Assembly: GCA_945885475.1 (NCBI GenBank)
Contig: CAMCYR010000008.1
Location: 24,380-88,379 of the forward strand
Direction: 5' to 3'
From: Chitinophaga pinensis
GTDB taxonomy: Bacteria > Bacteroidota > Bacteroidia > 2-12-FULL-35-15
DNA: 64,000 bases
Shown here: piece by piece, positions 40,476 to 50,141 of the stretch
Position numbering within the stretch: position 1 is the first letter of the stretch
Layout: every line of letters starts with the position of its first letter
Position numbers and translations under genes: made by a program
The notes under the pieces: generated by a model
The model's input: the letters and a program-made list of their open reading frames with translations, nothing else
Database searches by the model: none
What the model was told of the DNA's origin: nothing

Positions 40476-41549
40476 ATGGCTAAGAAGAAAAATGCACCTA
40501 AAAAGGTGAATAAAAATATCAAAACGGTTAAAGCAAACGTTCCTAAAAAGACGAAAGCGAACAATAACGCTAAGTCTAGCCGTCCTGCTGCCGGTAAAAA
40601 GACTAAACCCGTTAAAACGGTGAAGAAAGTAACGAAAGTTACTAAGTTTGTGCGTCCTGCTGCTAAAAAGCAGATGAAGTCGGCTCCCCCAGTGAAAAAG
40701 AAGGTAGCAAAGCCTATTGTTAAGGCGATTGTTAAAAAAGTTGTAAAACCGCTTGCAAAGAAAATTTCTAAGCCAGTTCCTGCTAAAAAAAGCCCTAATT
40801 CCTCTAAAGTTGTAAAGAAACCAATTGCAAAAGTGGAGATTGTTAAATCGAAAGGATCTGTGAAGCCTTTGAAAGAAGAGAAAGTTGTGAAAGTGGTTGT
40901 GAAAAAGGAAGTGAAAGAGATTATCAAGCCTGCTAAAGAGAAGAAACGTGGTAAAGGTGGTAGAAAGCCTAAATCCAAGAATGGTGATGATGATGAGCCT
41001 GAAATTGTTCACGATGAACTTATCGAACAGCTAATCCAAAGTACAAAAAAGAAAAAACAAGGTACGAAAGTCCCTAAAATACTCAAGACCTTCGTTAATC
41101 CAATGACTTCTCTGACCGTTGCTCCACCGGAAAATGGTAAAAAAGGACCGGCACTTCCTAAAAAAGAACCTAAAGGAAAGTTTGAGTTGGAATACGTAAT
41201 ACGCACATCTGCAGGTATATTATATGAATTTATTACGTCACCAAGTGGTTTGTCGGAATGGTTTGCGGACGATGTAAACATCCGTGACGGTTTCTTTACT
41301 TTCTTTTGGGATGGTAGCGAACAAAAAGCGAAACTTCTCGGCTTTAAAGAGGATAAATTTATCCGCTTATACTGGCTGGATAAGCCCGAAGGGACCTATT
41401 TTGAGTTCCGTATCGAAAAGGATGAACTTACAGGAGATATCTCCTTGATCATAATCGATTTTGCTGATGAGGCTTCTGATATGCAGACTTCAAAGTTATT
41501 ATGGGATAGTCAGGTGAATAAATTATTGGGTGTTTTAGGCTCTAACTAA
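40476..41549 (+). CDS. Histone-H1-like tail fused to a START-like domain
   Basis: 357 residues from the ATG at 40476; an upstream in-frame TTG is rejected. Residues 1 to about 225 are dominated by Lys, Ala, Val and Pro ('KKVAKPIVKAIVKKVVKPLA') and end with AT-hook-like 'KRGKGGRKPKSK', as in histone-H1-like proteins. The last 120 residues are a Bacteroidota START-like/SRPBCC domain ('FELEYVIRTSAGILYEFIT', 'GLSEWFADDVNIRDG', 'FFWDGSEQKAKLLGF'), which usually stands alone. The predicted role joins nucleic-acid binding with an unknown ligand; this is inference. Confidence 0.85.
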   Translation: MAKKKNAPKKVNKNIKTVKANVPKKTKANNNAKSSRPAAGKKTKPVKTVKKVTKVTKFVRPAAKKQMKSAPPVKKKVAKPIVKAIVKKVVKPLAKKISKPVPAKKSPNSSKVVKKPIAKVEIVKSKGSVKPLKEEKVVKVVVKKEVKEIIKPAKEKKRGKGGRKPKSKNGDDDEPEIVHDELIEQLIQSTKKKKQGTKVPKILKTFVNPMTSLTVAPPENGKKGPALPKKEPKGKFELEYVIRTSAGILYEFITSPSGLSEWFADDVNIRDGFFTFFWDGSEQKAKLLGFKEDKFIRLYWLDKPEGTYFEFRIEKDELTGDISLIIIDFADEASDMQTSKLLWDSQVNKLLGVLGSN

Positions 41550-41577
41550 TCACATTTTTTACTCTCATTTTGTTGAT

Positions 41578-42225
41578 GTGAAGGCCATTTTAAAAAATAA
41601 TCTTTCATTTTTAGTACCCTATTCTGTATACCTACTTCTGGGAGCAGTTTTGATTTTTGTTAATTCAAAGGCGGAAACCCATCTTTCTTTTAATTCTTTT
41701 CACAATCCATTTCTAGATACTTTTAATACATACACCACTTATTTAGGTGACGGTGTTACTGCAACTTTATTTATAATGATGCTGCTGGCGGTGAAGTATC
41801 GTTTCTTTATTATTGCCGCAACTGCAAATATCATCTCCGCTCTGATCACCCAGTCGCTCAAGCATTTTGTCTTCGAGGATGTTGTGCGGCCGAAAAAATT
41901 TTTTGAAGGTTTGCAAGAACTCTATTTTGTTCCGGGCATCGATAACCACATGTACCACAGCTTTCCCTCCGGACATTCCACGTGCGCCTTTGCCATGTAC
42001 TTTTCGTTTTGTCTGATGGCAAAAAATAGAATGTATAAACTTTTATTTTTCATCCTCGCAATCTTAACGGGCTATTCAAGAGTGTATTTGTCGCAGCACT
42101 TTTTTGAGGATGTGTATGCCGGCTCTATCATCGGTGTAAGTACCGCATTTGTTGTATTTTATTTCGTTCAGCATAAAAAACATGAATGGATGGATAGATC
42201 CATCGTTAACTTTTTTAATAAATGA
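41578..42225 (+). CDS. PAP2-family phosphatase
   Basis: 215 residues from a GTG start. Multi-pass membrane protein with the three phosphatase motifs: 'KHFVFEDVVRPKKF', 'PSGHSTCAF' and 'SRVYLSQHFFEDVYAGS'. Family members dephosphorylate lipid phosphates or undecaprenyl pyrophosphate, or act on lipid A. It overlaps the glycosyltransferase gene downstream by 4 nt, which suggests a shared envelope role. Confidence 0.92.
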   Translation: MKAILKNNLSFLVPYSVYLLLGAVLIFVNSKAETHLSFNSFHNPFLDTFNTYTTYLGDGVTATLFIMMLLAVKYRFFIIAATANIISALITQSLKHFVFEDVVRPKKFFEGLQELYFVPGIDNHMYHSFPSGHSTCAFAMYFSFCLMAKNRMYKLLFFILAILTGYSRVYLSQHFFEDVYAGSIIGVSTAFVVFYFVQHKKHEWMDRSIVNFFNK

Positions 42226-43856
42226 ACACCAGTGCTTTTAAATACAACCTAATCATTGCCATTGGCGCATTGCTGTTGTTTGTTCCTTTCCTAGGTGCTG
42301 TCCACCTCTTTGATTGGGATGAGATCAATTTTGCGGAATGTGCTCGCGAAATGCTGCTGACTCAGGAATATTTTTCCGTTAAAATAAATTATCAGCCCTT
42401 CTGGGAAAAGCCACCTATCTTCATCTGGATGCAGGCACTGTGCATGAGCGTTTTCGGAATTAATGAATTTGCTGCCCGCCTTCCTAACGCCATCTGTGGT
42501 GTAATTACCTTGCTCGTGATGTTCAATATCGGTAGGAAATTAGTGGATGAGCGTTTCGGACTCCTCTGGGTGCTGGCCTATGCAGGTTCTTTCCTTCCTC
42601 ATTTTTATTTTAAATCTGGTATCATCGATCCCTGGTTTAACCTCTTTATCTTTTGCGGTATCTATTATTTTATTGTGTATACCAATGATAAAGGGCTGCG
42701 TAAACTTATCCTCTCTGCCGTATTTATCGGACTGGCGATCTTAACCAAAGGTCCCGTTGCCGGATTGGTTTTCGGATTGTGTGTCGGTTTCTTTTGGATG
42801 TTCAAACGCTTCCAGACCATCATCTCCATCAAACATATTTTTATTTATGGTATTGCTCTTACCTCTGTCGGGGGATTGTGGTTTTTAATGTTAGCACTCA
42901 CCGGTCATGCCGAGATCATAAAAGAATTTTTTGTCTATCAAGTGCGCCTCTTCAATACGCAGGATGCCGGACATGGCGGTCCATTTTTCTACCATTGGAT
43001 TGTTTTGTTGATCGGCTGTTTCCCTTTGTCGGTTTTTGCTTTGAGAGCGTTCAGAAAAAGTGCGTACGACACACCTTATCAAAAACATTTTAAATTGTGG
43101 ATGCTGATCTTATTTTGGGTGGTCCTCATTTTATTCAGTATCGTGAAAACTAAAATTGTTCATTATTCTTCTTTGTGTTATTTCCCGCTAAGCTTTTTGG
43201 CTGCCTATGCCATGTATAAATTGGTGATGGGCGAATTAAAATGGAAAAAATATACCGGCGTTCTGCTGCTGATCATCGCCAGTTTAATTGGTATTGTTAT
43301 TTCTGCCTTACCAATCGTCGATCGTTACAAGCAGCAGCTCATCGGTTCGGATCTGATCAAGGATAGGTTCGCTCTTGAAAATTTAAAGGCAGATGTCAAC
43401 TGGAGCGGAGTGGAGTGGATGATCGGATTGTCACTAATCATTGGTGTGGCAGTGATGCTGCTTTTCATAAAGCAAGGGAAAATCAAAATTGGCATCATCG
43501 GAATCTGTTTGATTAGTCTGTTTGCCGTAAACATGGCTTCTGTATTGGTAGTGCCGCGTATCGAAAAATATTCGCAAGGTGCTGCCATCGAGTTTTATGA
43601 ATACCTCCAAGACAAAGATTATTATGTTGAAACTATCGGTTTTAAAAGTTATGCTCACTTGTTTTATTCACACAAACAGCGACAAAGCAATCCCGACAGT
43701 TATAACAACACCTGGTTGCTAAAAGGAGATATCGATAAAACAGCTTGCTTTGCAAGTAAGATCACTTCGGTTGATGAAATAAAAAGCGACTATCCCGATT
43801 TAATTGAGCTCTACCGTAAAAATGGATTTGTATTTTGGATGAGAGATCCTAAATAA
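42222..43856 (+). CDS. ArnT/PMT-type membrane glycosyltransferase
   Basis: 544 residues with about ten or more TM segments. The loop-1 signature 'HLFDWDEINFAECAREML' carries the catalytic acidic pair of GT-C enzymes, followed by 'EKPPIFIWMQALCM'. ArnT-like enzymes transfer sugar from a polyprenyl-phosphate donor to lipid A or other acceptors. The upstream PAP2 and the nearby DPM-like GT2, which could make the lipid-linked donor, fit such a pathway. Confidence 0.92.
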   Translation: MNTSAFKYNLIIAIGALLLFVPFLGAVHLFDWDEINFAECAREMLLTQEYFSVKINYQPFWEKPPIFIWMQALCMSVFGINEFAARLPNAICGVITLLVMFNIGRKLVDERFGLLWVLAYAGSFLPHFYFKSGIIDPWFNLFIFCGIYYFIVYTNDKGLRKLILSAVFIGLAILTKGPVAGLVFGLCVGFFWMFKRFQTIISIKHIFIYGIALTSVGGLWFLMLALTGHAEIIKEFFVYQVRLFNTQDAGHGGPFFYHWIVLLIGCFPLSVFALRAFRKSAYDTPYQKHFKLWMLILFWVVLILFSIVKTKIVHYSSLCYFPLSFLAAYAMYKLVMGELKWKKYTGVLLLIIASLIGIVISALPIVDRYKQQLIGSDLIKDRFALENLKADVNWSGVEWMIGLSLIIGVAVMLLFIKQGKIKIGIIGICLISLFAVNMASVLVVPRIEKYSQGAAIEFYEYLQDKDYYVETIGFKSYAHLFYSHKQRQSNPDSYNNTWLLKGDIDKTACFASKITSVDEIKSDYPDLIELYRKNGFVFWMRDPK

Positions 43857-43880
43857 CAAAACATAAAAATAAGAGTAAAT

Positions 43881-44630
43881 TTATTTCTTCTTCTCGTAAC
43901 GCTTACACTTGTTCAGTCCGAGTGTATAGAAAAAGTGTGTAAAGGAAACACGCAATACGCCCATTCCATATTTCGCACTTCTACTAAAATTGATCGATGA
44001 TGCTTCAGGGAAATATTTAGTCGGACAAGTGATCTCAGCAATTTCAAAGCCGGCCATAAATATCTGGGAGATCATCTCATTATCGAAAACGAAGTCATCG
44101 TTATTCGCTTCATAGTTGACTGTTTCCAATACCTCACGTGAAAATGCACGGTAGCCGGTATGGTATTCTGATAATTTTTGATTGATCAGTATGTTCTGAG
44201 AAAGGGTGAGGCAACGGTTGAAAATATATTTATACATCGGCATGCCGCCTTTTAATGCACCTTTTCCTAAAATCCGTGATCCAAATACAACTGGATACAA
44301 ATCGTTCGCGATAATATGCGCCATCGACTGAATTAAAAGCGGAGTATATTGATAATCGGGATGCAACATGATCACAATATCTCCGCCCAATTCCAATGCT
44401 TTATCGTAACACGATTTTTGATTCCCACCGTAACCTCTGTTGTTTTGATGTTTGATAACATGCTTAATACCAATACGGTTGGCAACTTCAACGGTATCAT
44501 CTTTACTCACATCATCAACCAACACCACATCATCCACTATGTCAAAGGGGATTTCCTTATATGTTTTTTCGAGTGTCAGTGCCGCATTGTATGCCGGAAG
44601 AACAACGATTACTTTTTTATTATTTATCAT
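43881..44630 (-). CDS. Glycosyltransferase family 2, dolichyl-phosphate-mannose-synthase-like
   Basis: 249 residues, GT-A fold. 'VVLPAYNAALTLEKTY', nucleotide-binding 'DDVVLVDDVSKDDT', metal motif 'MLHPDYQY' and 'YHTGYRAFSREVLE'. No C-terminal TM helices. Predicted to charge polyprenyl phosphate with a sugar for a GT-C enzyme such as the convergent neighbour, by analogy. Confidence 0.9.
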   Translation of the reverse strand: MINNKKVIVVLPAYNAALTLEKTYKEIPFDIVDDVVLVDDVSKDDTVEVANRIGIKHVIKHQNNRGYGGNQKSCYDKALELGGDIVIMLHPDYQYTPLLIQSMAHIIANDLYPVVFGSRILGKGALKGGMPMYKYIFNRCLTLSQNILINQKLSEYHTGYRAFSREVLETVNYEANNDDFVFDNEMISQIFMAGFEIAEITCPTKYFPEASSINFSRSAKYGMGVLRVSFTHFFYTLGLNKCKRYEKKK

Positions 44631-44877
44631 TTTATAGGCTTCTTGAAAGCAAAAATAATAAAATTAACGAGAGCAGGACTCCCGCATCTTGGAATAAATA
44701 GCACATTCGCTCCGCTCCGCTGCTGTTGTTTCTGAAATTCTCTTCAGTACTATCAGCTCCTTCCAGAGCACCAACGAACACATATATTCTTGAACGCTTG
44801 CTCTCAAGCTTCTTTTCATTCTTTCGTACATTCAATACAAATCCATTTGCACCGCTGTTTCTTAGCACAGTTATTGT

Positions 44878-44885
44878 TATATTTG
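44878..44885 (+). promoter_or_regulatory. -7 box TATATTTG for the LptF/LptG gene
   Basis: Exact TAnnTTTG match 7 nt upstream of the ATG at 44893. The rest of 44631-44877 shows no convincing gene. Confidence 0.55.
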
Positions 44886-44892
44886 CTCCCAG

Positions 44893-46314
44893 ATGAAAAC
44901 CCTCTATAAATTCATATTAAAGTCTTACATCGGGCCATTTATAATGACTTTCTTCATTGCGATGTTTGTGTTTTTTATGATGTTCATCTTTAAATACATC
45001 GATGATTTTGTAGGAAAAGGGATTGATGCGGGTGTGCTGGCGGAACTGTTCTTCTACTTTTCTCTAACAACAATTCCCATGGCTTTGCCTTTAGCCATTT
45101 TACTTTCTTCATTAATGACTTTCGGTAATTTAGGTGAACATTTTGAACTTACGGCAATGAAAAGTGCCGGATTACCACTTCAGAAGGTAATGTCGCCACT
45201 CGTTGTCACCACCATTTGTTTATCTGTTGGCGCATTTTATTTTTCAAATAATATTTTACCATACACCAACCTCAAAGCGGGATCATTGCTCTACGATGTG
45301 CGTGAATCCAAACCTGCTTTATTATTTAAAGAAGGTGTTTTCAACAACAGCATTCAGGGTTTCAGCATTCGCGTTGATAAAAAAGAAAAAGATGGCCGTA
45401 CATTAGGTGATATCATGATCTACGATCACCGCGATATGAAAGGGAATACAACTGTTTTATCTGCTAAGTACGGTAAAATGGAAGAAACTTCGGATAAGAA
45501 GTTTTTAGTGCTGACTTTAAAAGAGGGGGTGAGTTACAAGGAAATGAATGAGAATCCAAAAGATGCTCTCAGCCGCCCGATGATCAGAGATAAATTTGCT
45601 GAACGTGTGATCCGCTTCGACCTTTCTGAATTTAAAATGAACCGCACCAATGAAGAACTCTTTAAGAGTAACTACCAGATGATGACGATCTCGCAACTCA
45701 ATATCGTTTCCGACTCGCTGAAAATTAAAAATAAAAAACGGAGAATGGATTATTCGAAACAACTGAATAACTCTTATTACAGCCGTACATCAAAATATTT
45801 ATCAAAACTGGATTCCGGTAAAATTGAACTCGCTTCAGAAAATTATTTTGCAAGCCTTCCTAAATTACAAAAACTAAGTATCATCGAAGCGGCTACCAAT
45901 ATGGCTCGTAATGCAAAAGCTTCCGCTGAAGGTATACAGTCGGATCTTGTTGCTGAGGAATTTTCTATTTTCAGATGTAACATTGAGTGGCACCGCAAAT
46001 TCACGCTTTCTATTGCTTGTCTGGTTTTGTTTTTTATTGGTGCTCCCTTAGGTGCAATTATCCGTAAAGGCGGACTCGGTATGCCGGTTGTTGTTTCGGT
46101 GATCTTCTTTATCAGCTTTCACATTCTTTCTATTACAGGAGAAAAATTAGCGAAGGAAGGGGAGATGCCGCCTTATCAGGGTATGTGGATGGCCACTCTT
46201 ATTCTGCTGCCGGTTGGTATTTTTCTTACGATCAAGGCGACATCCGACAGTACCTTGTTTGACATGAATGCCTATATCGATCCTGTAAAACGCTTGTTTG
46301 CGAGAAAAAAATAA
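44893..46314 (+). CDS. LptF/LptG-family permease
   Basis: 473 residues. Three N-terminal TM helices ('YIGPFIMTFFIAMFVFFMMF', 'ALPLAILLSSLMTFGNLGE') are followed by a periplasmic beta-jellyroll region and then three C-terminal TM helices ('IACLVLFFIGAPLGAIIRKG'). It is a subunit of the lipopolysaccharide export ABC complex that extracts LPS from the inner membrane. Family members often carry long central loops in Bacteroidota. Whether it is F or G cannot be decided. Confidence 0.93.
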   Translation: MKTLYKFILKSYIGPFIMTFFIAMFVFFMMFIFKYIDDFVGKGIDAGVLAELFFYFSLTTIPMALPLAILLSSLMTFGNLGEHFELTAMKSAGLPLQKVMSPLVVTTICLSVGAFYFSNNILPYTNLKAGSLLYDVRESKPALLFKEGVFNNSIQGFSIRVDKKEKDGRTLGDIMIYDHRDMKGNTTVLSAKYGKMEETSDKKFLVLTLKEGVSYKEMNENPKDALSRPMIRDKFAERVIRFDLSEFKMNRTNEELFKSNYQMMTISQLNIVSDSLKIKNKKRRMDYSKQLNNSYYSRTSKYLSKLDSGKIELASENYFASLPKLQKLSIIEAATNMARNAKASAEGIQSDLVAEEFSIFRCNIEWHRKFTLSIACLVLFFIGAPLGAIIRKGGLGMPVVVSVIFFISFHILSITGEKLAKEGEMPPYQGMWMATLILLPVGIFLTIKATSDSTLFDMNAYIDPVKRLFARKK

Positions 46315-46357
46315 GTATTAAAAATGCTTGCCCTTCCTGAACGTCAACTTTAACAAA

Positions 46358-47326
46358 TTAGCTTCTTCCTTTGTAATAGTCTAAAATATCTTTCAGACTG
46401 TCTTCCAAGGTATATTTGTTTTCCCAGCCGGTATCTTTCTTGATCTTTTCGTTCGAACCAATAATCACTTTGTTATCGTTCGGGCGAACCAATGTCGGAT
46501 CGATCTTTTGTGTCACTTCAATATTTAATATAGCGGCCATCTTTTGGATCACCTCATTCAGTGAAGTGCCTTTGCCGTTACAAATATTATAGATCTCTCC
46601 TTTTTTACCTTTCATGAAAAGCAAATAATAGGCTTCTACAACCGCTCTCACATCCACAAAATCTCTGATAATAGTGGTGTCACCCGTTGTCAGTTCTTTC
46701 GTAACGGAGGTGTTTTCCTTCAACGCGATAAGCTGACGGGCAAACGATGGAATCACAAAAATATCTTTCTGATGTGTGCCGATGTGATTGAAAGAACGGG
46801 TCATGATAATATCCATTCCATAACTGTCGGTATACACTTTTGAAAGCATTTCCTGCGATACGCGGGCAACAGCATACGGACTGATCGGATTCAGAACATG
46901 CTCTTCCTTTAAATGAATGCTGCCATCCTGCGCATTGCCATATTCTTCGGATGAACCAATGGATAATATCCTGCAATTGATTCCCGATAAGCGTATGGTT
47001 TCAATTAAATTTAAAAAGATATTTGTATTGTTCGCAAAACTCTCCACCGGCATTCTCCAGCTCAGAGCCACACTGCTGTATGAGGCCAGATGCAATACAT
47101 AGTCGGGCTTAAAATGTGTAATGAGTTTTTCTACTTCAGACTTGTTTAATAGGTTGGCTTTTTCAAAGGTGCATTTCACATACGTATAATTAGAAATACT
47201 GAAATCGATGTCATTAATATCAACGCCCAGTACTTGTGCATGGATTTTATTATGCTCCAAAAAATCTATAAAATGTTTGCTGACAAAGCCCGAAAAGCCG
47301 GTAATTAAATAGTTGCTGCTGCTCAT
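46358..47326 (-). CDS. NAD-dependent epimerase/dehydratase (GDP-mannose 4,6-dehydratase-like)
   Basis: 322 residues from the ATG at 47326, chosen because the Rossmann fold begins at once ('NYLITGFSGFVSKHF'); upstream ATGs at 47335 and 47356 are possible. SDR marks are 'YVLHLASYSSVALSW' and the catalytic 'SSEEYG' with 'PISPYAVARVSQEML' (Tyr-x3-Val in place of the usual Tyr-x3-Lys). Probably makes a nucleotide sugar for the adjacent glycosyltransferases. The substituted Lys is worth checking. Confidence 0.88.
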   Translation of the reverse strand: MSSSNYLITGFSGFVSKHFIDFLEHNKIHAQVLGVDINDIDFSISNYTYVKCTFEKANLLNKSEVEKLITHFKPDYVLHLASYSSVALSWRMPVESFANNTNIFLNLIETIRLSGINCRILSIGSSEEYGNAQDGSIHLKEEHVLNPISPYAVARVSQEMLSKVYTDSYGMDIIMTRSFNHIGTHQKDIFVIPSFARQLIALKENTSVTKELTTGDTTIIRDFVDVRAVVEAYYLLFMKGKKGEIYNICNGKGTSLNEVIQKMAAILNIEVTQKIDPTLVRPNDNKVIIGSNEKIKKDTGWENKYTLEDSLKDILDYYKGRS

Positions 47327-47401
47327 TTCTATCATATTTGCTTCAAAAGTAAGCATTCGCCATTAAATATAAAACATCAATTTTCGGGTTGAACTATTTG
47401 T

Positions 47402-47409
47402 TATATTTG
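47402..47409 (+). promoter_or_regulatory. -7 box TATATTTG for the GT4 pair
   Basis: Exact TAnnTTTG match 51 nt upstream of the gene at 47461. Confidence 0.5.
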
Positions 47410-47460
47410 CAACAACGGCTAGCTCTTGAAGTCGTTTTTCAATTGATAGCGATTTAAGGT

Positions 47461-48660
47461 ATGAAGATATTACAGGTTTGCAGTAAAATTCCTTTTCCAC
47501 CCAAGGATGGGGGAAGCATTGCGATGAATATACTTACGCATGGACTCACAAACGCAGGAAATACAGTGCATGTATTGGCAGTGAATACTCCGAAGCATTT
47601 TATCAAAGACGATGACATTGATCCTGTTTACCGAAAAAAAACGTCTTACCGCTCTGTTTTTATTGATACCTCAATCAAGCCTGTCGATGCGATCTTGAAT
47701 TTATTCAGTTCCGAATCATATAATATCATCCGTTTTTATTCCAAAGATTTTAAAAAGGTGCTGATAGAACGTTTACAATCGGAAGCGTATGATGTCATCC
47801 AGCTGGAAACGCTTTGGGTAACTCCCTATGTGGATGTGATCCGGAAGTATTCAAAAGCGAAAATTATTTTGCGTTCTCAAAATGTTGAATACATGATCTG
47901 GGAGCGTCTTGCAGAAGATGCAGCAAATCCTCTTAAAAAAATATACCTAAAATTACTTGCTGGTCGTTTGAAAAAATACGAGTTGAGTCTCTTAAATAAA
48001 TACGATGCCATCGCGACAATTACCGAATTAGATACCGTCGTATTTAAAAAAATGGGATGTACCATTCCTGTGGTGCATGTTCCTTTTGGTATCGATCTCG
48101 AAAAATACAAGATGGATGATAGCGCATTGGAAAAACCTTCTGTGTTTCATATCGGTGCAATGGACTGGCGACCGAATGCGGATGGAATAAATTGGTTCCT
48201 GAAAAATGTGTGGGTGGATGTGGTAGCAAAAAATCCTACCGTTAAATTGTATTTAGCAGGTAGAAATATGCCCGAATGGCTCTTGAATCTCAAAATGGAA
48301 AATGTGGTGATTGAAGGTGAAGTGCCCGATTCACACGCCTTCATAAATTCAAGATCGGTCATGATCGTGCCGCTTACTTCTGGTGGTGGTATGCGTGTGA
48401 AAATTATTGAAGGAATGGCTTTTGGTAAAACAATTATTTCGACGGCAGTAGGAGCGGAGGGAATCGAATATGAAAATGGTCTAAACCTCTTGATCGCAAA
48501 TACCGAACGCGAATTTGTTGATGCTATTCATACCTGTTTGAATAATACCGCATTCTCCGACTCGCTGGGTAAAAACGCCAGAACATTGGTGGAATCGAAA
48601 TACGATAATCAAATCATCTGTACTAAACTATCAGCATTTTATCTTAGCTTATTAAATTAA
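47461..48660 (+). CDS. Glycosyltransferase family 4
   Basis: 399 residues, GT-B fold. N-terminal 'SKIPFPPKDGGSIAMNIL' is the acceptor-side glycine loop. The donor domain has 'VVHVPFGIDLEKY', 'FHIGAMDWRPNADGINWFL', and the E-x7-E-like 'SGGGMRVKIIEGMAFGKTII'. Transfers sugar from a nucleotide donor, probably in capsule or O-antigen synthesis. Its stop overlaps the next start by one base (TAATG). Confidence 0.92.
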   Translation: MKILQVCSKIPFPPKDGGSIAMNILTHGLTNAGNTVHVLAVNTPKHFIKDDDIDPVYRKKTSYRSVFIDTSIKPVDAILNLFSSESYNIIRFYSKDFKKVLIERLQSEAYDVIQLETLWVTPYVDVIRKYSKAKIILRSQNVEYMIWERLAEDAANPLKKIYLKLLAGRLKKYELSLLNKYDAIATITELDTVVFKKMGCTIPVVHVPFGIDLEKYKMDDSALEKPSVFHIGAMDWRPNADGINWFLKNVWVDVVAKNPTVKLYLAGRNMPEWLLNLKMENVVIEGEVPDSHAFINSRSVMIVPLTSGGGMRVKIIEGMAFGKTIISTAVGAEGIEYENGLNLLIANTEREFVDAIHTCLNNTAFSDSLGKNARTLVESKYDNQIICTKLSAFYLSLLN

Positions 48661-49826
48661 TGAAGCTGTTTATTATTTTATCGCGTGTTCCGTATCCTCT
48701 CGAAAAAGGGGATAAGCTGCGTGCCTTCAACCAAATAAAAGAACTTTCCCAAAAACACCAGATCATTTTATTTGCCTTGAATGATGAACGGTTAGATGAT
48801 AAGGCGCTTGCCGAATTAAAAAAATACTGCGTAGCCATTTCCATCCTGAAGTTTTCGAAATTTACTATTTTCTTTAACCTCTTGCGAGCATTTTTTAGCG
48901 GTAAACCGCTGCAGGTCGGTTATTTTTATTTCAGCAAAGCACAGAAAAAAGTGGATGAGCTGATTGCCAAACACAAGCCCGATCATATTTATTGCCAGCT
49001 GATCCGCACCGCTGAATACATTAAAAAGTATCCTCAGATTCCCAAAACATTGGATTATATGGATGTCTTCTCTAAAGGAATTGAAAGACGACTTTCAACG
49101 GATCCGTTTTATATGAAGCCCTTTTTAGCAATGGAATACAAACGCTTGCTGAAATATGAAAATAAAGCTTTTGATTATTTTAATTCCCGGACAATTATAT
49201 CGGAGCAGGATAAAAATTTGATCCCGCATCCCGACAAAAATAAAATTGTTGTTGTTCCTAATGGTGTTGATACGTCCTATTTTAAACCCATTCAGCACAA
49301 AAAAGAATATGAATTGCTGTTCAACGGAAACATGAATTACCCACCGAATATTGAGAGTGTAGAATATCTTGTTGAAAAAGTAATGCCCTATGTTTGGAAT
49401 AAATTACCGCACACGCGTTTATTGATCTCCGGTGCAAGTCCGCATAAAATAGTTATGGATCTTGCTTCCGATAAAGTTATTGTCACCGGCTGGGTCGATG
49501 ATATTCGAATCAATTTTGCGAAATCCAATATACTTGTTGCCCCGATGCAGATCAGTATCGGTCTGCAAAATAAATTACTAGAAGCAATGGCCATGCAACT
49601 GCCTTGCATCACATCTACGTTGGCAAATAATGCATTGGGTGCCAAACCAGATGTACAGATTCTTGTTGCCGATTCTCCTGAACAATATGCGCTTCATATA
49701 ATCGACCTTCTGCAAAATGAACCGAAAGCAAAACAAATTGCTATGAATGGTTATCAGTTTGTAATCAACGCTTTCAATTGGCAGAATACGACCGCCATTT
49801 TAGAAAAACTGATTTCTGGAAAATAA
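48660..49826 (+). CDS. Glycosyltransferase family 4, second of a pair
   Basis: 388 residues with 'SRVPYPLEKGDKLRAFNQI', 'KTLDYMDVFSKGIERR', 'VVPNGVDTSYFKP', 'LLFNGNMNYPPNIESVEYL' and 'IGLQNKLLEAMAMQLPCI'. It resembles the TIGR03087-like branch of GT4. Translationally coupled to the upstream GT4 (TAATG), so the two enzymes probably act in succession on one glycan. Confidence 0.92.
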   Translation: MKLFIILSRVPYPLEKGDKLRAFNQIKELSQKHQIILFALNDERLDDKALAELKKYCVAISILKFSKFTIFFNLLRAFFSGKPLQVGYFYFSKAQKKVDELIAKHKPDHIYCQLIRTAEYIKKYPQIPKTLDYMDVFSKGIERRLSTDPFYMKPFLAMEYKRLLKYENKAFDYFNSRTIISEQDKNLIPHPDKNKIVVVPNGVDTSYFKPIQHKKEYELLFNGNMNYPPNIESVEYLVEKVMPYVWNKLPHTRLLISGASPHKIVMDLASDKVIVTGWVDDIRINFAKSNILVAPMQISIGLQNKLLEAMAMQLPCITSTLANNALGAKPDVQILVADSPEQYALHIIDLLQNEPKAKQIAMNGYQFVINAFNWQNTTAILEKLISGK

Positions 49827-50141
49827 TTCTCCTACAAAGGACTTTTTTTCTAGCCGATACATTCAGTGGAGCAGCACAACGCAACTGATCAATATATGAA
49901 TGAAATAACAGAAGTTTTTATGGGAGATGTATTGGATTTTTAGGATTTGATGGTAATTGAAAAGCTTAATTATGGTCCGCTCTTTTTTTAGCTAAAATTA
50001 AAATCTTTTTTATCAGGCTAGTTCGGAGTTGTTGAAGCTTCGGATTCGAAATTAAATGATTGAATACAAAGGCGCCAGAATTAAAGAAAACGATTGCTTT
50101 GACCACTGAAATTTTAAATTGAAATTTAGTATCTTACACAT
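49827..50141 (+). other. 315-bp gap without a recognised gene
   Basis: AT-rich, stops in all frames. No clear terminator hairpin or consensus promoter found. Confidence 0.5.

Noticed and set aside
40461..41012. Long minus-strand frames opposite the Lys-rich gene at 40476
   Set aside because: They arise from the AAA/AAG-rich coding strand, which reads as Phe/Leu-rich sequence on the other strand; no ribosome-binding or promoter evidence.
44632..44868. Possible 78-residue minus-strand gene between the GT2 and LptF/LptG genes
   Set aside because: Only the last 15 residues look like a membrane segment and the rest has no family character. The interval also has to hold two promoters. Kept out for lack of support.
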